A stretch of 64,000 nucleotides of DNA. It comes from Physella acuta (taxonomy: Eukaryota; Mollusca; Gastropoda; Physidae). Positions 27,201-42,200 of this stretch are shown here, one piece after another (within the stretch, counting starts at the first letter, position 1; the number at the start of each line of letters is the position of its first letter). The notes under the pieces are model-generated. The model was not told the DNA's origin and did not search any database. It saw only the letters and a list, made by a program, of their open reading frames with translations. Where the stretch lies: contig NW_026732738.1 of the NCBI RefSeq assembly GCF_028476545.1, positions 62,001 through 126,000 of the forward strand, in the 5' to 3' direction. The position numbers were made by a program, and so were the translations under genes.

Positions 27201-30200
27201 AGCCTTACCCCACCAGGGACCTCCAGCTGTACCCCAGAAGGGACCTCTAGCCTTACCCCACCAGAGACCTCCAGCTGTACCCCACCAGAGACCTCTAGCT
27301 GTACCCCACCAGGGACCTCCAGCTGTACCCCACCAGAGACCTCCAGCTGTACCCCACCAGAGACCTCTAGCTGTACCCCACCAGGGACCTCCAGCTGTAC
27401 CCCACCAGAGACCTCCAGCTGTACCCCACCAGGGACCTCCAGCTGTACCCCACCAGAGACCTCTAGCTGTACCCCACCAGGGACCTCCAGCTGTACCCCA
27501 GAAGGGACCTCTAGCCTTACCCCACCAGGGACCTCCAGCTGTACCCCACCAGAGACCTCCAGCTGTACCCCACCAGAGACCTCCAGCTGTACCCCACCAG
27601 AGACCTCCAGCTGTACCCCACCAGGGACCTCCAGCTGTACCCCACCAGAGACCTCCAGCTGTACCCCACCAGAGACCTCCAGCTGTACCCCACCAGGGAC
27701 CTCCAGCTGTACCCCACCAGGGACCTCCAGCTGTACCCCACCAGGGACCTCCAGCTGTACCCCACCAGAGACCTCCAGCTGTACCCCACCAGAGACCTCC
27801 AGCTGTACCCCACCAGGGACCTCTAGCCTTACCCCACCAGGGACCTCCAGCTGTACCCCACCAGAGACAAACCGACCGTGGCATGATGGAGAAAGCCATG
27901 TCTTAAAGACGCTCGGAAATCCCACATTTTTTCAAGTGTGTAAAGTTTTTTGTGTTGTTTTCCCTTTAAAGTGAGACGTTTGCTCCGCGGCATGAATGAA
28001 TGGAAACCTACATGAGGGAATATAAAAAATTGAAACAAGCAAACATTTTTTCAGCGACCACCTGCGTGTCTACATTTGCTGAGGGCAGCAAATCTGAAAG
28101 CTACTTTGGTGATGAAGGCTATTTTGGTGATGAAGGCATATGGCACTAGAGGCAGTGAAATATGAAGACAACAGACATCAACGAACTAAAAGAAAATGGC
28201 CATCAGCTCCGTCAAGACGTCACAGGACAGCTACCAAAGCGAGCAGGAGATGGCTACCAAGTCAGGACAGCTACCAAAGCGAGCAGGAGATGGCTACCAA
28301 GTCAGGACAGCTACCAAAGCTAGCAGCAGATGGCTACCAAATCAGGACAGCTACCAAAGCTAGCAGCAGATGGCTACCAAGTCAGGACAGCTACCAAAGC
28401 TAGCAGGAGATGGCTACCAAGTCAGGACAGCTACCAAAGCTAGCAGCAGATGGCTACCAAATCAGGACAGCTACCAAAGCTAGCAGCAGATGGCTACCAA
28501 GTCAGGACAGCTACCAAAGCTAGCAGCAGATGGCTACCAAATCAGGACAGCTACCAAAGCAAGCAGCAGATGGCTACCAAGTCAGGACAGCTACCAAAGC
28601 TAGCAGCAGATGGCTACCAAGTCAGGACAGCTACCAAAGCTAGCAGGAGAGGGCTACCAAATCAGGACAGCTACCAAAGCTAGCAGCAGATGGCTACCAA
28701 ATCAGGACAGCTACCAAAGCTAGCAGCAGATGGCTACCAAATCAGGACAGCTACCAAAGCTAGCAGCAGATGGCTACCAAGTCAGGACAGCTACCAAAGC
28801 TAGCAGCAGATGGCTACCAAGTCAGGACAGCTACCAAAGCTAGCAGGAGAGGGCTACCAAATCAGGACAGCTACCAAAGCTAGCAGCAGATGGCTACCAA
28901 ATCAGGACAGCTACCAAAGCTAGCAGCAGATGGCTACCAAATCAGGACAGCTACCAAAGTTTGCAGGAGATGGCTACCAAGTCAGGACAGCTACCAAAGC
29001 TAGCAGCAGATGGCTACCAAATCAGGACAGCTACCAAAGCTAGCAGGAGAGGGCTACCAAATCAGGACAGCTACCAAAGCTAGCAGGAGAGGGCTACCAA
29101 ATCAGGACAGCTACCAAAGTTTGCAGGAGATGGCTACCAAGTCAGGACAAATACCAGCGAAGCAGAAACAGCTTCACTCTACTTCATCTGCACCATCGCC
29201 AGGTCCGAAAGGGGAACGTTACTATTTTTGTAAAAGAATACAGTACTTATCAGCAGCGCTAATTGCCATGTACACCCTTTTGATTTCTGAGTTCCCCGCT
29301 GTTACATCAACAGACATTGCTATTTTAAAATCTCGGCTCACTTAAACGAATTCTTTTTTTGTATTTATGATGAATTTTTTGAGCTAAGAAAAAAAAATTC
29401 GAATTTTTGTTAGTGTAAAAATGTTTGAGTCGTGTTAAGATAACCTCAGCAGACGAGAGCGGGGACGCTGTACGCCGTGTCTGAAGCATCGCGTACTTGT
29501 ACAAGCTGGCCAGGAACTCGGTGAGTTAGGGCGTACCCCACAACGCCCCCATACCGTGTGATGGGGGGGGGGGCAAGGCTGTGGACGCTGCAGAGCTAGT
29601 CATTGTGGCTCATTGTGGCTCCATGTGGCTCATTGTGTCTCAAAGATGCCTCATTGTGGCTCATTTAATCTAGTCCTCTCGGTCTATTCAATATTTTAAT
29701 TTTATTTAAAGACAGCTACAATAAAGACATTACATTACATTTACGTGCTGGTCATATACATGTCTTGAAACAAGTGTTTTCTAGATATAACTGACGGTTT
29801 TAAAGTAATATTTGACAAACAGTTGGTCAGTTTTGTCAGGGTATAACCGTGTATTATGTTGTATGGATACTTGACCTTCGCCTAATGCATGTCACGTGGT
29901 GTCCGTATGCTGTATGACCTTGTTCGTGAGATCCAAGGGGGGAAATTATGTTCTCGAGTCGGGTACACAAACCAAAACACAGAGGGAAAGGTCAGGGGTC
30001 AAGGCGGGTGTTCATGGGTTAGCTAGCAACATCCTGGGTTTGGTAGTGTTGGTCACATGCGTCCATTCACTACGTCACGCTGGCTAACATCAAGTCATGC
30101 TGTTTAACAGTCAGATGAGTACCTGTTTCAAGGTCAGGTTAAGGGTACATTTGGGTAAGCCAAGGTCAGACTAGAGGTACATTTGGGTAAGCCAAGGTCA

Positions 30201-33200
30201 GACTACAGGTACATTTGGGTAGGCCAAGGTCAGACTACAGGTACGTTTGGGTAAGCCAAGGTCAGACTACAGGTACATTTGGGTAAGTCAAGGTCAGACT
30301 ACATGTACATTTGGGTAAGCCAAGGTCAGACTACAGGTACGTTTGGGTAGGCCAAGGTCAGACTACAGGTACATTTGGGTAGGCCAAGGTCAGACTACAA
30401 GTACATTTGGGTAAGCCAAGGTCAGACTACAGGTACATTTGGGTAAGCCAAGGTCAGACTACAGGTACGTTTGGGTAGGCCAAGGTCAGACTACAGGTAC
30501 ATTTGGGTAAGCCAAGGTCAGACTACAGGTACATTTGGGTAAGCCAAGGTCAAACTACAGGTACATTTGGGTAAGCCAAGGTCAGACTACAGGTACATTT
30601 GGGTAAGCCAAGGTCAAACTACAGGTACATTTGGGTAAGCCAAGGTCAGACTACAGGTACATTTGGGTAAGCCAAGGTCAGACTACAGGTACATTTGGGT
30701 AAGCCAAGGTCAGACTACAGGTACATTTGGGTAAGCCAAGGTCAGACTACAGGTACATTTGGGTAAGCCAAGGTCAAACTACAGGTACATTTGGGTAAGC
30801 CAAGGTCAGACTACAGGTACGTTTGGGTAAGTCAAGGTCAGACTACAGGTACATTTGGGTAAGCCAAGGTCAGACTACAGGTAAAATTTTGAGTACCAGA
30901 TTACTCAGTGTTTCAATGTTCGCCCTTTGTCAATAGGCGATCGCGGAGAAGGGATTTGTGTCAAGTTGTTTAATCCACTCTAATCCGTCAGAAAATAAAG
31001 TGGATCAACAGTAAACTCGCCGGGTTGAAGTAAGGCGATTAGGAGTCTAGAATGGAACCCATAAATCTGTTGGTGGCAGTGTTGTGCTGTAGATTGGTGG
31101 TGTGGTGCTGTGTGGTGCTGTAGACTGGCGGTGTGGTGCTGTGTGGCGGTGTGTGGTGCTGTGGTGCTGTAGACTGGAGGTGTGGTGCTGTAGACTGGTG
31201 GTGTAGTGCTGTGTGGTGGTGTAGTGCTGTGTGGTGGTGTGGCGGTGTGGGGCGGTGTGGTGCTGTGTGGCGGTGTGTGGTGCTGTGTAGTGGTGTGGGG
31301 CGGTGTAGTGGTGTGGGGCGGTGTAGTGCTGTGTGGTGTTGTGGGGCGATGTGGTGTTGTGTGGTACTCTGAAGTCAAGTCCAGGTGGTGATCTAGATAG
31401 CATGTAAGGTGAAAAACAACTAGTGCTTAGATGTGAAAAACTGAACTACGCCATAAAGAAAAAAGTTCTAACCTCATAAAGATTGTGATTTGAAAAAATT
31501 AAATCTAGAAGAAAGAATCGATTTATTTAAACATTATGACTATTTCCCCCCTTCAGACACCGACAATTGATCTTTAAAACATAAAATGTGAAGTACCTCC
31601 CAATTCTAATTTGATCATGAGTTGAAGTTATACGGATCACTGAGTCCCTTCAAGTCTAGTTTTATGCTTGTTTTATGATTGTTTGAAGCTTGTTTTATTC
31701 TTGTTTTATGCTTGTTTTATGCGTACAAATATGGTTTAAGGTCACCATGCTGTAAATACATTTGGCAAGACCAATGGTAGTTCTTTCATGTTTCAGGCAT
31801 GAATTGTTTGGTTTAACTGCCCTGTGGCCAGTTTCTTGAAACATCCAGTGCCTTATGGTCAGTTTGTATGTGCAGGTAGCACGGGTAACCATCGTTGTGT
31901 GACGGTCGTTGTGTGACGGTCGTTGTGTGACGGTCGTTGTGTGGGTGTGACGGTCGTTGTGTGACGGTCGTTGTGTGACGGTCGTTGTGTGACAGTCGAC
32001 GTGTGACGGTCGTTGTGTGGGTTTTGCCTATGCACGTTGTTGATTAGCCAATTTGTCAGTTATAAAATGTCAGTTAAATCAGTGATTAACAGAACCTCGT
32101 TATCACAGGATTATTTTATACACGCATCATACAAACTGAAACCTCTGTATGTACAATATATCATTGTATGTGATGTAAGTATGTAAACGTATACACTGGT
32201 GAAAGATACATGGTGACATGACAGTATCACCACTCTTTCCATATGTCAACGCGGTTGGTCGCGGGGGTGCGGGTACTATTTGTATTGTCTCCCTTTGGTT
32301 AGACTATTGTAAGTGGTTACTCCCCTTCCATCAAGACTTGAGGCTATTTAAACTTGGGTGTGGGGGAAATCACTCACTGCTCCGTGTGGCTTACGTTAGT
32401 GACGCGACGTTTGCCAGATTGCGACGCGACGTTGGCCAGATTACGATGCCGAAAACAAGGCCAAGGGAAGATAAATACTATCGCCCAAGAAGTAAACACT
32501 CTAGGGCCGTAACGTGAGCGATTATCTGCCCCTGGCTGTGTGGTTGACGGCCATTTTTATGTCATCAGCTGGTGTCACAAGACGAACCCCAGCACTGCCC
32601 CACCCCACCCCAGCACTGCCCCACCCCACCCCAGCACTGCCCCACCTCCATCCAGCACTGCCCCACCCCACCCCAGCACTACCCCACCCCAGCACTGCCC
32701 CACCCCAGCACTGCCCCACCCCACCCCAGCACCACCCCACCCCACCCCAGCACTGCCCCACCCCCATCCAGCACTGCCCCACCCCACCCAAGCACTGCCC
32801 CACCCCACCCCAGCACTGCCCCACCCCAGCCCAGCACTGCCCCACCCCAGCCCAGCACTGCCCCACCCCACCCCAGCACTGCCCCACCCCACCCCAGCCC
32901 AGCACTGCCCCACCCCACCCCAGCACTCCCCCACCCCAGCACTGCCCAGCCTCATCCAGCACTGCCCCACCTCCATCCAGCACTGCCCCACCTCCATCCA
33001 GCACTGCCCCACCCCAGCACTGCCCCACCTCCATCCAGCACTGCCCCACCTCCATCCAGCACTGCCCCACCCCCGCGCCTTTTATCTAGCACGAGTCTAT
33101 CACCACTTACAAAAGAGCAGCGAGAGTACACTCGCACTGAAAACATGGCTGGTATCAAAATAATCCACATCAAATAGCCGAGGTCATTTGTAATAATCGC

Positions 33201-36200
33201 CACACGGATTATCTCTAGCCGAGAAGTTAGGAGTTTACGGTCGTGTAACATACTCTTGGCATAATTACACGTACACATATGCCCAGCGCGACAAATGTTG
33301 GACAAAAACAGGGCGTGGGGCGCGACAAATGTTGGACAAAAACAGGGCGTGGGGCGCGACAAATGTTGGACAAAAACAGGACGTGGGGCGCGACAAATGT
33401 TGGACAAAAACATGGCGTGGGGCGCGACAAATGTTGGACAAAAATAGGGCGTAGGGCGCGACAAATGTTGGACAAAAATAGGGCGTAGGGCGCGACAAAT
33501 GTTGGACAAAAACAGGGCGTGGGGCGCGACAAATGTTGGACAAAAACAGGGCGTGGGGCGCGACAAATGTTGGACAAAAACAGGGCGTGGGGCGCGACAA
33601 ATGTTGGACAAAAACAGGGCGTGGGCGCGACAAATGTTGGACAAAAACAGGGCGTGTGGCGCGACAAATGTCGGGGGTGAGAACAGAGACAAGAATCCTA
33701 TACTGGAGATAAGACAGACATATTTACTTCACACATCGGCCACTCGGCAACCACGGCCCATTCAGACTTTCACATTTTCTAGAGCACGTAGTAGAAAGTT
33801 GGACACTGTGTGGGTGTGTGTGTTTGTTGTGTGTGGGTGTGTGTGTGGGGGGGGGGGGGGGTGTAGAGGACGATACCATGAAATAGAGGACATGATACCA
33901 TACAGTAGAGGACGGACATCACGCCATCAATTAGAGGACATGACACCATCAATACAGGACATGACACAATATAGAGGACACGACACCATCTAATGAAGGA
34001 CATGACACCATCTAATGAAGGACATGACACCATCTAGAGAAGGACATGACACCATCTAGAGAAGGACATGACACCATCTAGAGAAGGACATGACACTATT
34101 TAGTGAAGGACATGACACCATCTAGTGAATGACACGACACCACCAAATAGAGGACATGACACCCTCTAGTGCAGGACATGACACCAAATAGAGGAAATGA
34201 CACCATCTAGAGAAGGACATGACACCATCTAGTTTAGGACACGACACCACCAAATAGAGGACATGACACCCTGTAGTGCAGGACATGACACCATCTAGTG
34301 AATGACACGACACCACCAAATAGAGGACATGACACCATCTACTGAAGGACATGACACCATCTACTGAAGGACATGACACCATCTAGTGCAGGACATGACA
34401 CCATCTACAGAAGGGCATGACACCCTCTAGTGCAGGACATGACACCATCTAGTGCAGGACATGACACCATCTAGTGCAGGACATGACACCATCTACAGAA
34501 GGGCATGACACCATCTAGTGCAGGACATGACACCATCTACAGAAGGACATGACACCATCTACAGAAGGACATGACACCATCTACAGAAGGGCATGACACC
34601 ATCTACAGAAGGGCATGACACCCTCTAGTGCAGGACATGACACCATCTAGTGCAGGACATGACACCATCTAGTGCAGGACATGACACCATCTACAGAAGG
34701 GCATGACACCCTCTAGTGCAGGACATGACACCATCTAGTGCAGGACATGACACCATCTAGTGCAGGACATGACACCATCTAGTGCAGGACATGACACCAT
34801 CTAGTGCAGGACATGACACCATCTAGTGCAGGACATGACACCATCTACAGAAGGGCATGACACCATCTAGTGCAGGACATGACACCATCTAGTGCAGGAC
34901 ATGACACCATCTAGTGCAGGACATGACACCATCTACAGAAGGGCATGACACCATCTAGTGCAGGACATGACACCATCTACTGAAGGACATGCCAGACCAC
35001 GACGAGCGAGTAAAATAAGCTGTTCCCGTCAAACGAGGCGAAACAAGACATCAACTGCCGAGGGCGTTAGCTGGCTGTGTCGTCACGGCCATGTTTTGTG
35101 TCCCCAGCAGAAATAAATCAGATAGGTTTCTAACGTCCCCTGGCATAAAACTGACTATACATAGCAGAGATGTTGGATGGCACTCTAATTCGGTCCCCTT
35201 TTGTCGATGGCTACAAGGTAAAGAGCCACGCCCAAAACGAAGGCTACATTGTTTATGTTTTCAAGTGTGCAGGTATGTGTTACATCCGCGAGATTCACAA
35301 GGCTGTGTGTTGATGTTTACAGTTCATCTCTCCTTTATATACCATCTATTCATAGAAAAGTGCATTGGTCACTATTAGAGGGTGTGTCAACCCCCCCCCC
35401 TCCCCCCCCCCCAGTGTTTATACTATCTACTGCTAGTTGTAGAGTTGAGAGGAAACAATGTGTGCTCATCTGATCACTGTCTGCATGTCGCCGTCTTCAA
35501 ACACCAGCTAGAAGTTGTATGATAAGTACCCGTACATGGACGGTCAACTTAGACCGGACCTATACATGGACGGCTAGTTTAGACCGGACCTATACATGGA
35601 CGGCCAGTTTAGACCGGACCTATGCATGGACGGCTAGTTTAGACAGGACCTATACATGGACGGCCAGCTTAGACCGGACCTATGAATGGACGGCCAGTTT
35701 ATATCGGACCTATGAATGGACGGCCAGTTTAGACCGGACCTATGAATGGACGGCCAGTTTATACCGGACCTATGAATGGACGGCCAGTTTAGACCGGACC
35801 TATGAATGGACGGCTAGTTTATACCGGACCTATGAATGGAAGGCTAGTTTAGACCAGACCTATGAATGGACGGCCCGTTTATACCGGACCTATGCATGGA
35901 CGGCCAGTTTAGACCGGATCTATACATGGACGGCCCGTTTAGACCGGACCTGTGCATACACCGTAAATCTCGCTGACACGTGACTAAGTGATGCCTGGCA
36001 TTGTTTAACTTGTTCCATGCCGCAGGTGGGGACCTGCGTCACCAAGGTGCTCACTGCTCAGTAACACGTGCATCTAACATGTGGGCATGGAGAGAGCAAA
36101 CACCTGAATACATGGGACACAGACTAAAGACATAGGCACGGCCACAATATCCTAGCCATGGGCAGACTACTCCAGTCATCCAGTCACGGGCAGACTACTC

Positions 36201-39200
36201 CAGTATCACATTCACGATTCTCTCTGTCACAAAAGCTCCCAAAAGACACTACAGTTTTGAAGATGGACCCCCTGCAGCATTAAATGAAAACACATCTGAA
36301 ATTGGAAAGCACTTGATCCTATAATTGACAGTGTTGGCCTAGATGTTGTAGTAGTTTGTCAAGTGTTGTGGTTTTAGTGGAGTTTGCTGGACCTTTCTTT
36401 ATAAACACTATACAATAATGGTAGGCAAGTATTGTACAAAAACATCTTAAAGAAAGTATTTTAAACAGAAAAGCGTAGGGTCAAACTAGACGGCAGTAGT
36501 GTCACTTGACGTCAATCCAAAATTAACGTGTACACTTTGGAAATGTAACCCTACGATCTTATAGTAGTCCTGGGGGCGGGTGTTGTGGCTTCTAGGGGAT
36601 CAAACTGAGTATGGACTGCGGGTTGCTTTGTCTCAAAATAAGGGAAGCAACAAGTGTGAAATTTAGTTAAGCCGGGGGGGGGGGTGTGATCTCGGTGAGT
36701 TGTGGTGTTGAAGAAAACAGGTCACCCGCGACGGTGAATGGCTTTAATACCACATGACGCCTTCCATCGCTGGCTAGAGGGGAGACAATCAACAGGTAGG
36801 GGGGGGGGGGGAAACAACCACAATAGATAGGGGAGATAACAACAACCGATACGGGTAGGCAACCATAGCAGACAAGAGAAGACAACAAGAGTTAAGGGAA
36901 GCCAGGGGATACAGCCACAATGTTATGGAAGAGCAGGGGAAGACAACCACAACTAAGGGAAGACACTCCACGCCATTGAAGGACGACACAAGGCGTCCAC
37001 CGAGTTGAAGCGAGGCAGCAGAGCTTTATCAGCCAACACAATCGCTCTCTTTAACGGTATATCGGGAACAACGTTTGCAATGTAATCCCAAATGTTTTTT
37101 TTTTAAAATCCAGTTCAAGCTATCGACACCTGCGGTTAAAGGATAATAGGACGCCCCGTAGATTGTCCATTGGCAGAGTTGTCTATAGACGGCCAGCAGA
37201 CTTGTCTATAGACGGCCAGCAGACTTGTCTATAGACGGCCAGCAGACTTGACTATAGACGGCCAGCAGACTTGTCTATAGACGGCCAGCAGACCTGTCTA
37301 TAGACGGCCAGCAGACTTGTCTATAGACGGCCAGCAGACTTGTCTATAGACGGCCCCTTGTGTTGACGTCACATCGACACACGAGCCGTACGGAAGACGC
37401 CGGCTGGTAAGTGCCGAAAATAAACTGGAACAACGGCAAGGCATTGAGACAACTATTGACCAAGCCGGTTCCATTCCACGCTATATGACTGTAGCATAAA
37501 GCCACGGGGCGGAGAATTTCAAATACACTGAGGCAATATCTAACGCTGTTAACTCAATGTAGTGGGCCTCATAGACATGCGAGTTATAATTTTATTTTAG
37601 TAATGAAACTACCAAGGAAGGCTGAGGAATGGGTGAGGTGGGTGGGAAAATCATGACTTGGATTAGTCTACATAATTAATGAGTATCTGGCTAGGTTGAC
37701 AATTAAGTCAATTCTTCCCTTACAGGTCGCTAACACAACTTATTTTACCGGCAACCACCTGGGGGGAGGGGGGGGGGGGAAGGGTATTACAAACGGCGGA
37801 ACTAATTGAACAGAAACATGGCGGTGTCAGACCAACACCGTAAACTTTTTCTGCTGGAAGAGTTCCAATAACAGACCATAGGCTGGTCTTGTCGCTGATT
37901 CATGAGCCGACCGATCAAAGTTGGATAAGACTAACACTAAACAGTCCACACAAACACAAACAGTCTACACAAACACCAAACAGTCCACACAAACACAAAC
38001 AGTCTACACAAACACCAAACAGTCCACGCAAACACAAACACCATACAGTCCACGCAAACATAAACACCATACAGTCCACGCAAACACAAACACACAAACA
38101 CTAAACAGTCCACGCAAACACAAACAGTCCACACAAACACAAACACCAAACAGTCCACGCAAACACAAACACAAACACACAAACACCAAATAGTCTGCGC
38201 AAACACCAAACAGTCAAAAACAATCGTACCAATAAATCTACACCATACATACATCTACACCATAAACAATTTAACAAACACCATAAACATCTACATCATA
38301 AATAATTAAATCTACATCATGCATACATCTACACCATAAACATTTTAACGTACATCATAAATAAATTACAACAGGCATAAATCAAACAGCAAAAACAAGT
38401 AGCGAAACTTCAAGTCGTGCAGATATTAGCACCTAGCAGAGCTGGGTGAAGTGGAGTTAAATCAGTCCTCAGTCATTGACAGTTAGTCTATTCAGGACAC
38501 TCAAAGCCCACACCAAAGTCCACACCAAAGCCCACACAACCGCCCACTTCACACTTTCCAGAAACTTGGGTTTCCTATAAAAGGTCAAAAACGTAATGTT
38601 TGGTATCAATAGCGCAGCGGGCCTAATAAAATGATATACGATATGACATATTCTGCCCAACAGAATGACATGCCATATGACATATTCTGCCCAACAGAAT
38701 GACATACGATATGATATATTCTGCCCAACAGAACGACATATTCTGCCCAACAGAACGACATACGATATGATATATTCTGCCCAACAGAACGACATATTCT
38801 GCCCAACAGAACGACATATTCTGCCCAACAGAACGACATATTCTGCCCAACAGAACGACATATTCTGCCCAACAGAACGACATACGATATGATATATTCT
38901 GCCCGACAGAACGACATATTCTGCCCAACAGAACGACATATTCTGCCCAACAGACCGACATATTCTGCCCAACAGAACGATAACAATATGTATGACTTGA
39001 CTTCCTTGTTAACAAGTAGCAATTGTGTGTCGGCTGATAAGATCGACATGACCCGACATAATAAACTCGGATTGTTCTAGTACTCGTTGCCCCGATCCTT
39101 GAACCCCCCCCCCCCCCCCCCCACCCCCTGAACCCCGAACCTTGAACCCCCAAATAAAGCCAGTCTTTATACTTCCACTGGGCCACCTCCACCCCCCGTT

Positions 39201-42200
39201 ATAATAGATTCACACACACGTTACAAAAACCTCCGCACTCAACGCACACGTTACAAAAACCTCCGCACACAACGCACAAGTTACAAAAACCTCCGCACAC
39301 ACGTTACAAAAACCTCCGCACTCAACGCACACGTTACAAAAACCTCCGCACACAACGCACAAGTTACAAAAACCTCCGCACACACGTTACAAAAACCTCC
39401 GCACACAACACACACGTTACAGAAACATCCGCACACAACGCACACGTTACAAAAACCTCCGCACACAACGCACACGGTACAAAAACTTGGTGCCTTCTCG
39501 GGACGAAAAAATCCTTCAACTAAAGTCTACTTTTTAAAAGCTACGAATGGTCCATTTAGTGTTGGGGGGGGGGGTGTTGATCCCTATTCCTTCACATAGT
39601 TTGAGTGTTAACAAAGAGTTGGTATAAAATGTAGGTTTTCTTCGTGTCCATCAGTTTAAAAGATCTATGTGAATTCTCATACACGACTAGTGCCAATATG
39701 AGAAACGACCTTTAGACAGACGCGCTGTTTACAAGTTCCCCATGGGCGTGTCCCCACTGTGTGTGAGCGTGTGTGTGCGCGCGTGTGTGTGTGTGGACGT
39801 GCAGGAGGAGCAAACTTACCTGGGAATGTGATCTGACACGTGTGTGTGAAAGGGGGGGGGGGGGGGTAGAACCCAAGGTGAGAGGGGAAAATCAAACGAT
39901 AAAATGTGCTGATGGAATGTAGGAGGTGAGCGGACAACTTGTGGGCTGGTTCTAATATTAGAGGACAGGTATCAGATGGGGGATGTCGCGGGGGGGGGGG
40001 GGGGGGGGGGAGGGGGGGGGGGCTATACGACCTTTGGGTCAATGTGGACAAACGTGGGCGGGTATTTGTAATACAAATGCATCGGTTAGTCACCTTGACC
40101 TCCCATGACCTGTCCCTGGTTGTATCCACCTTGACCCCCCATGAACTGTCCTCGATTGGTTCCACCTTGACCTTCATAAGACCAGCCCCTGTTTGTGTCC
40201 AGAACGCCCTGCTCTAGAGCCTGGCCCACAGACTCCCAAGACCTGGCCCACAGGCTCCCAAGACCTGGCCCACAGGCTCCCAAGACCTGGCCCACAGGCT
40301 CCCAAGACCTGGCCCACAGACTCCCAAGACCTGGCCCACAGGCTCCCAAGACCTGGCCCACAGGCTCCCAAGACCTGGCCCACAGGCTCCCAAGACCTGG
40401 CCCACAGACTCCCAAGGCCTGGCCCACAGACTCCCAAGGCCTGGCCCACAGGCTCCCAAGACCTGGCCCACAGGCTCCCAAGACCTGGCCCACAGGCTCC
40501 CAAGACCTGGCCCACAGGCTCCCAAGACCTGGCCCACAGGCTCCCAAGACCTGGCCCACAGGCTCCCAAGACCTGGCCCACAGGCCCCGAAGACCTGGCC
40601 CACAGGCTCCCAAGACCTGGCCCACAGACTCCCAAGACCTGGCCCACAGACTCCCAAGACCTGGCCCACAGACTCCCAAGGCCTGGCCCACAGGCTCCCA
40701 AGACCTGGCCCACAGGCTCCCAAGACCTGGCCCACAGGCTCCCAAGACCAAGACCTGGCCCACAGGCTCCCAAGACCAAGACCTGGCCCACAGGCTCCCA
40801 AGACCTGGCCCACAGGCTCCCAAGACCTGGCCCACAGGCTCCCAAGACCTGGCCCACAGGCTCCCAAGACCTGGCCCACAGACTCCCAAGACCTGGCCCA
40901 CAGGCTCCCAAGACCTGGCCCACAGGCTCCCAAGACCTGGCCCACAGGCCCCGAAGACCTGGCCCACAGACTCCCAAGACCTGGCCCACAGGCTCCCAAG
41001 GCCTGGCCCACAGGCCCCGAAGACCTGGCCCACAGGCTCCCAAGTCCTGGCCCACAGGCTCCCAAGACCTGGCCCACAGACTCCCAAGGCCTGGCCCACA
41101 GACTCCCAAGACCTGGCCCACAGACTCCCAAGGCCTGGCCCACAGGCTCCCAAGACCAAGACCTGGCCCACACTCCCAAGACCTGGCCCACAGGCTCCCA
41201 AGACCTGGCCCACAGACTCCCAAGACCTGGCCCACAGGCTCCCAAGACCAAGACCTGGCCCACAGGCTCCCAAGACCTGGCCCACAGGCTCCCAAGACCG
41301 AGCTAGAAAAGGTCACAGGTGCAAGAAGTCCTGACATTTCTGGAACTTAAGGAGAAACATGTCCTTGTTTACCTGCTCTCTAGCTGACTCTATTCGTGCA
41401 TGTTTCACGATTTGCTACAAGATGGTCAACGTCTAGCCTTGCTCCGTACAACGTGAAAGGTGAAACATGTCCAAGAATAATTTTGTTTTATTGGTTTGAA
41501 AAAAAATGAGAGCAATTAATCTGTGGACGTGTGCGTTTATTATGCTGAGAGTTGATCAAGTGAGTAACTTGGTCGAGTTACATTTGGTGATATTCATGGA
41601 CCGTGGAAAGCTAAGATGGGGTGAGAACAAGACTGCTGTGATACGAAAAGCTGATGAAAACCCCAATTGTTTTTGTCCAATAGATCTGTGATACGTTTAT
41701 AGGAATCACAACAGTGGGCACATTCTGGTGGCCCGATGCAGCTAATGATGGCCCAGAACATAATCGGATGGCCAGGTACACCAACGGTCAACATCAACAA
41801 TGTCCTTAACACTAGTTCAAATTGTTTCACCACTTCCTCGTCCCACCAGCATCCCCCCACCCCTCCTACTTCAAGGCGGAATGGGTGTGACTGCAGGACA
41901 CTTCATTAATTTAGGACAACGGCGACTCGACACAGATAATTAATGATCACAGTCCTGTCCACTCGCTGGGAAAAAAACCAGGAATTTGAAAGCGGCGAGT
42001 GCGCATGTCACCCCACACGTAGCGCTAAACAACCCTCGCTGTAGCCTCGCTCAGGTTCAAGGACCTGGCCAGCTATTTGATAACAAAGATTGCTGTCTAA
42101 TAAACACACGCGTTGAAATGAAACAGTTTAAAAACATTTTTTTTAAGTTTATAGAGCGGAGCTGGGTCAGCAGAAATGGCTGAGGGAGCTATCAGTGTTT

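Noticed and set aside
26643-27925. Pro/Gln-rich and Gly/Trp-rich repeat proteins of about 400 codons
   Set aside because: All derive from one 24 bp minisatellite read in different frames; open in several frames at once.
32514-33177. Pro/His-rich collagen- or mucin-like protein
   Set aside because: C-rich minisatellite; several overlapping open frames on both strands.
40086-41350. Repeat proteins of 350-400 codons in several frames
   Set aside because: A 22 bp array gives a 66 bp frame period; composition lacks stops in either direction. No signal of coding selection.
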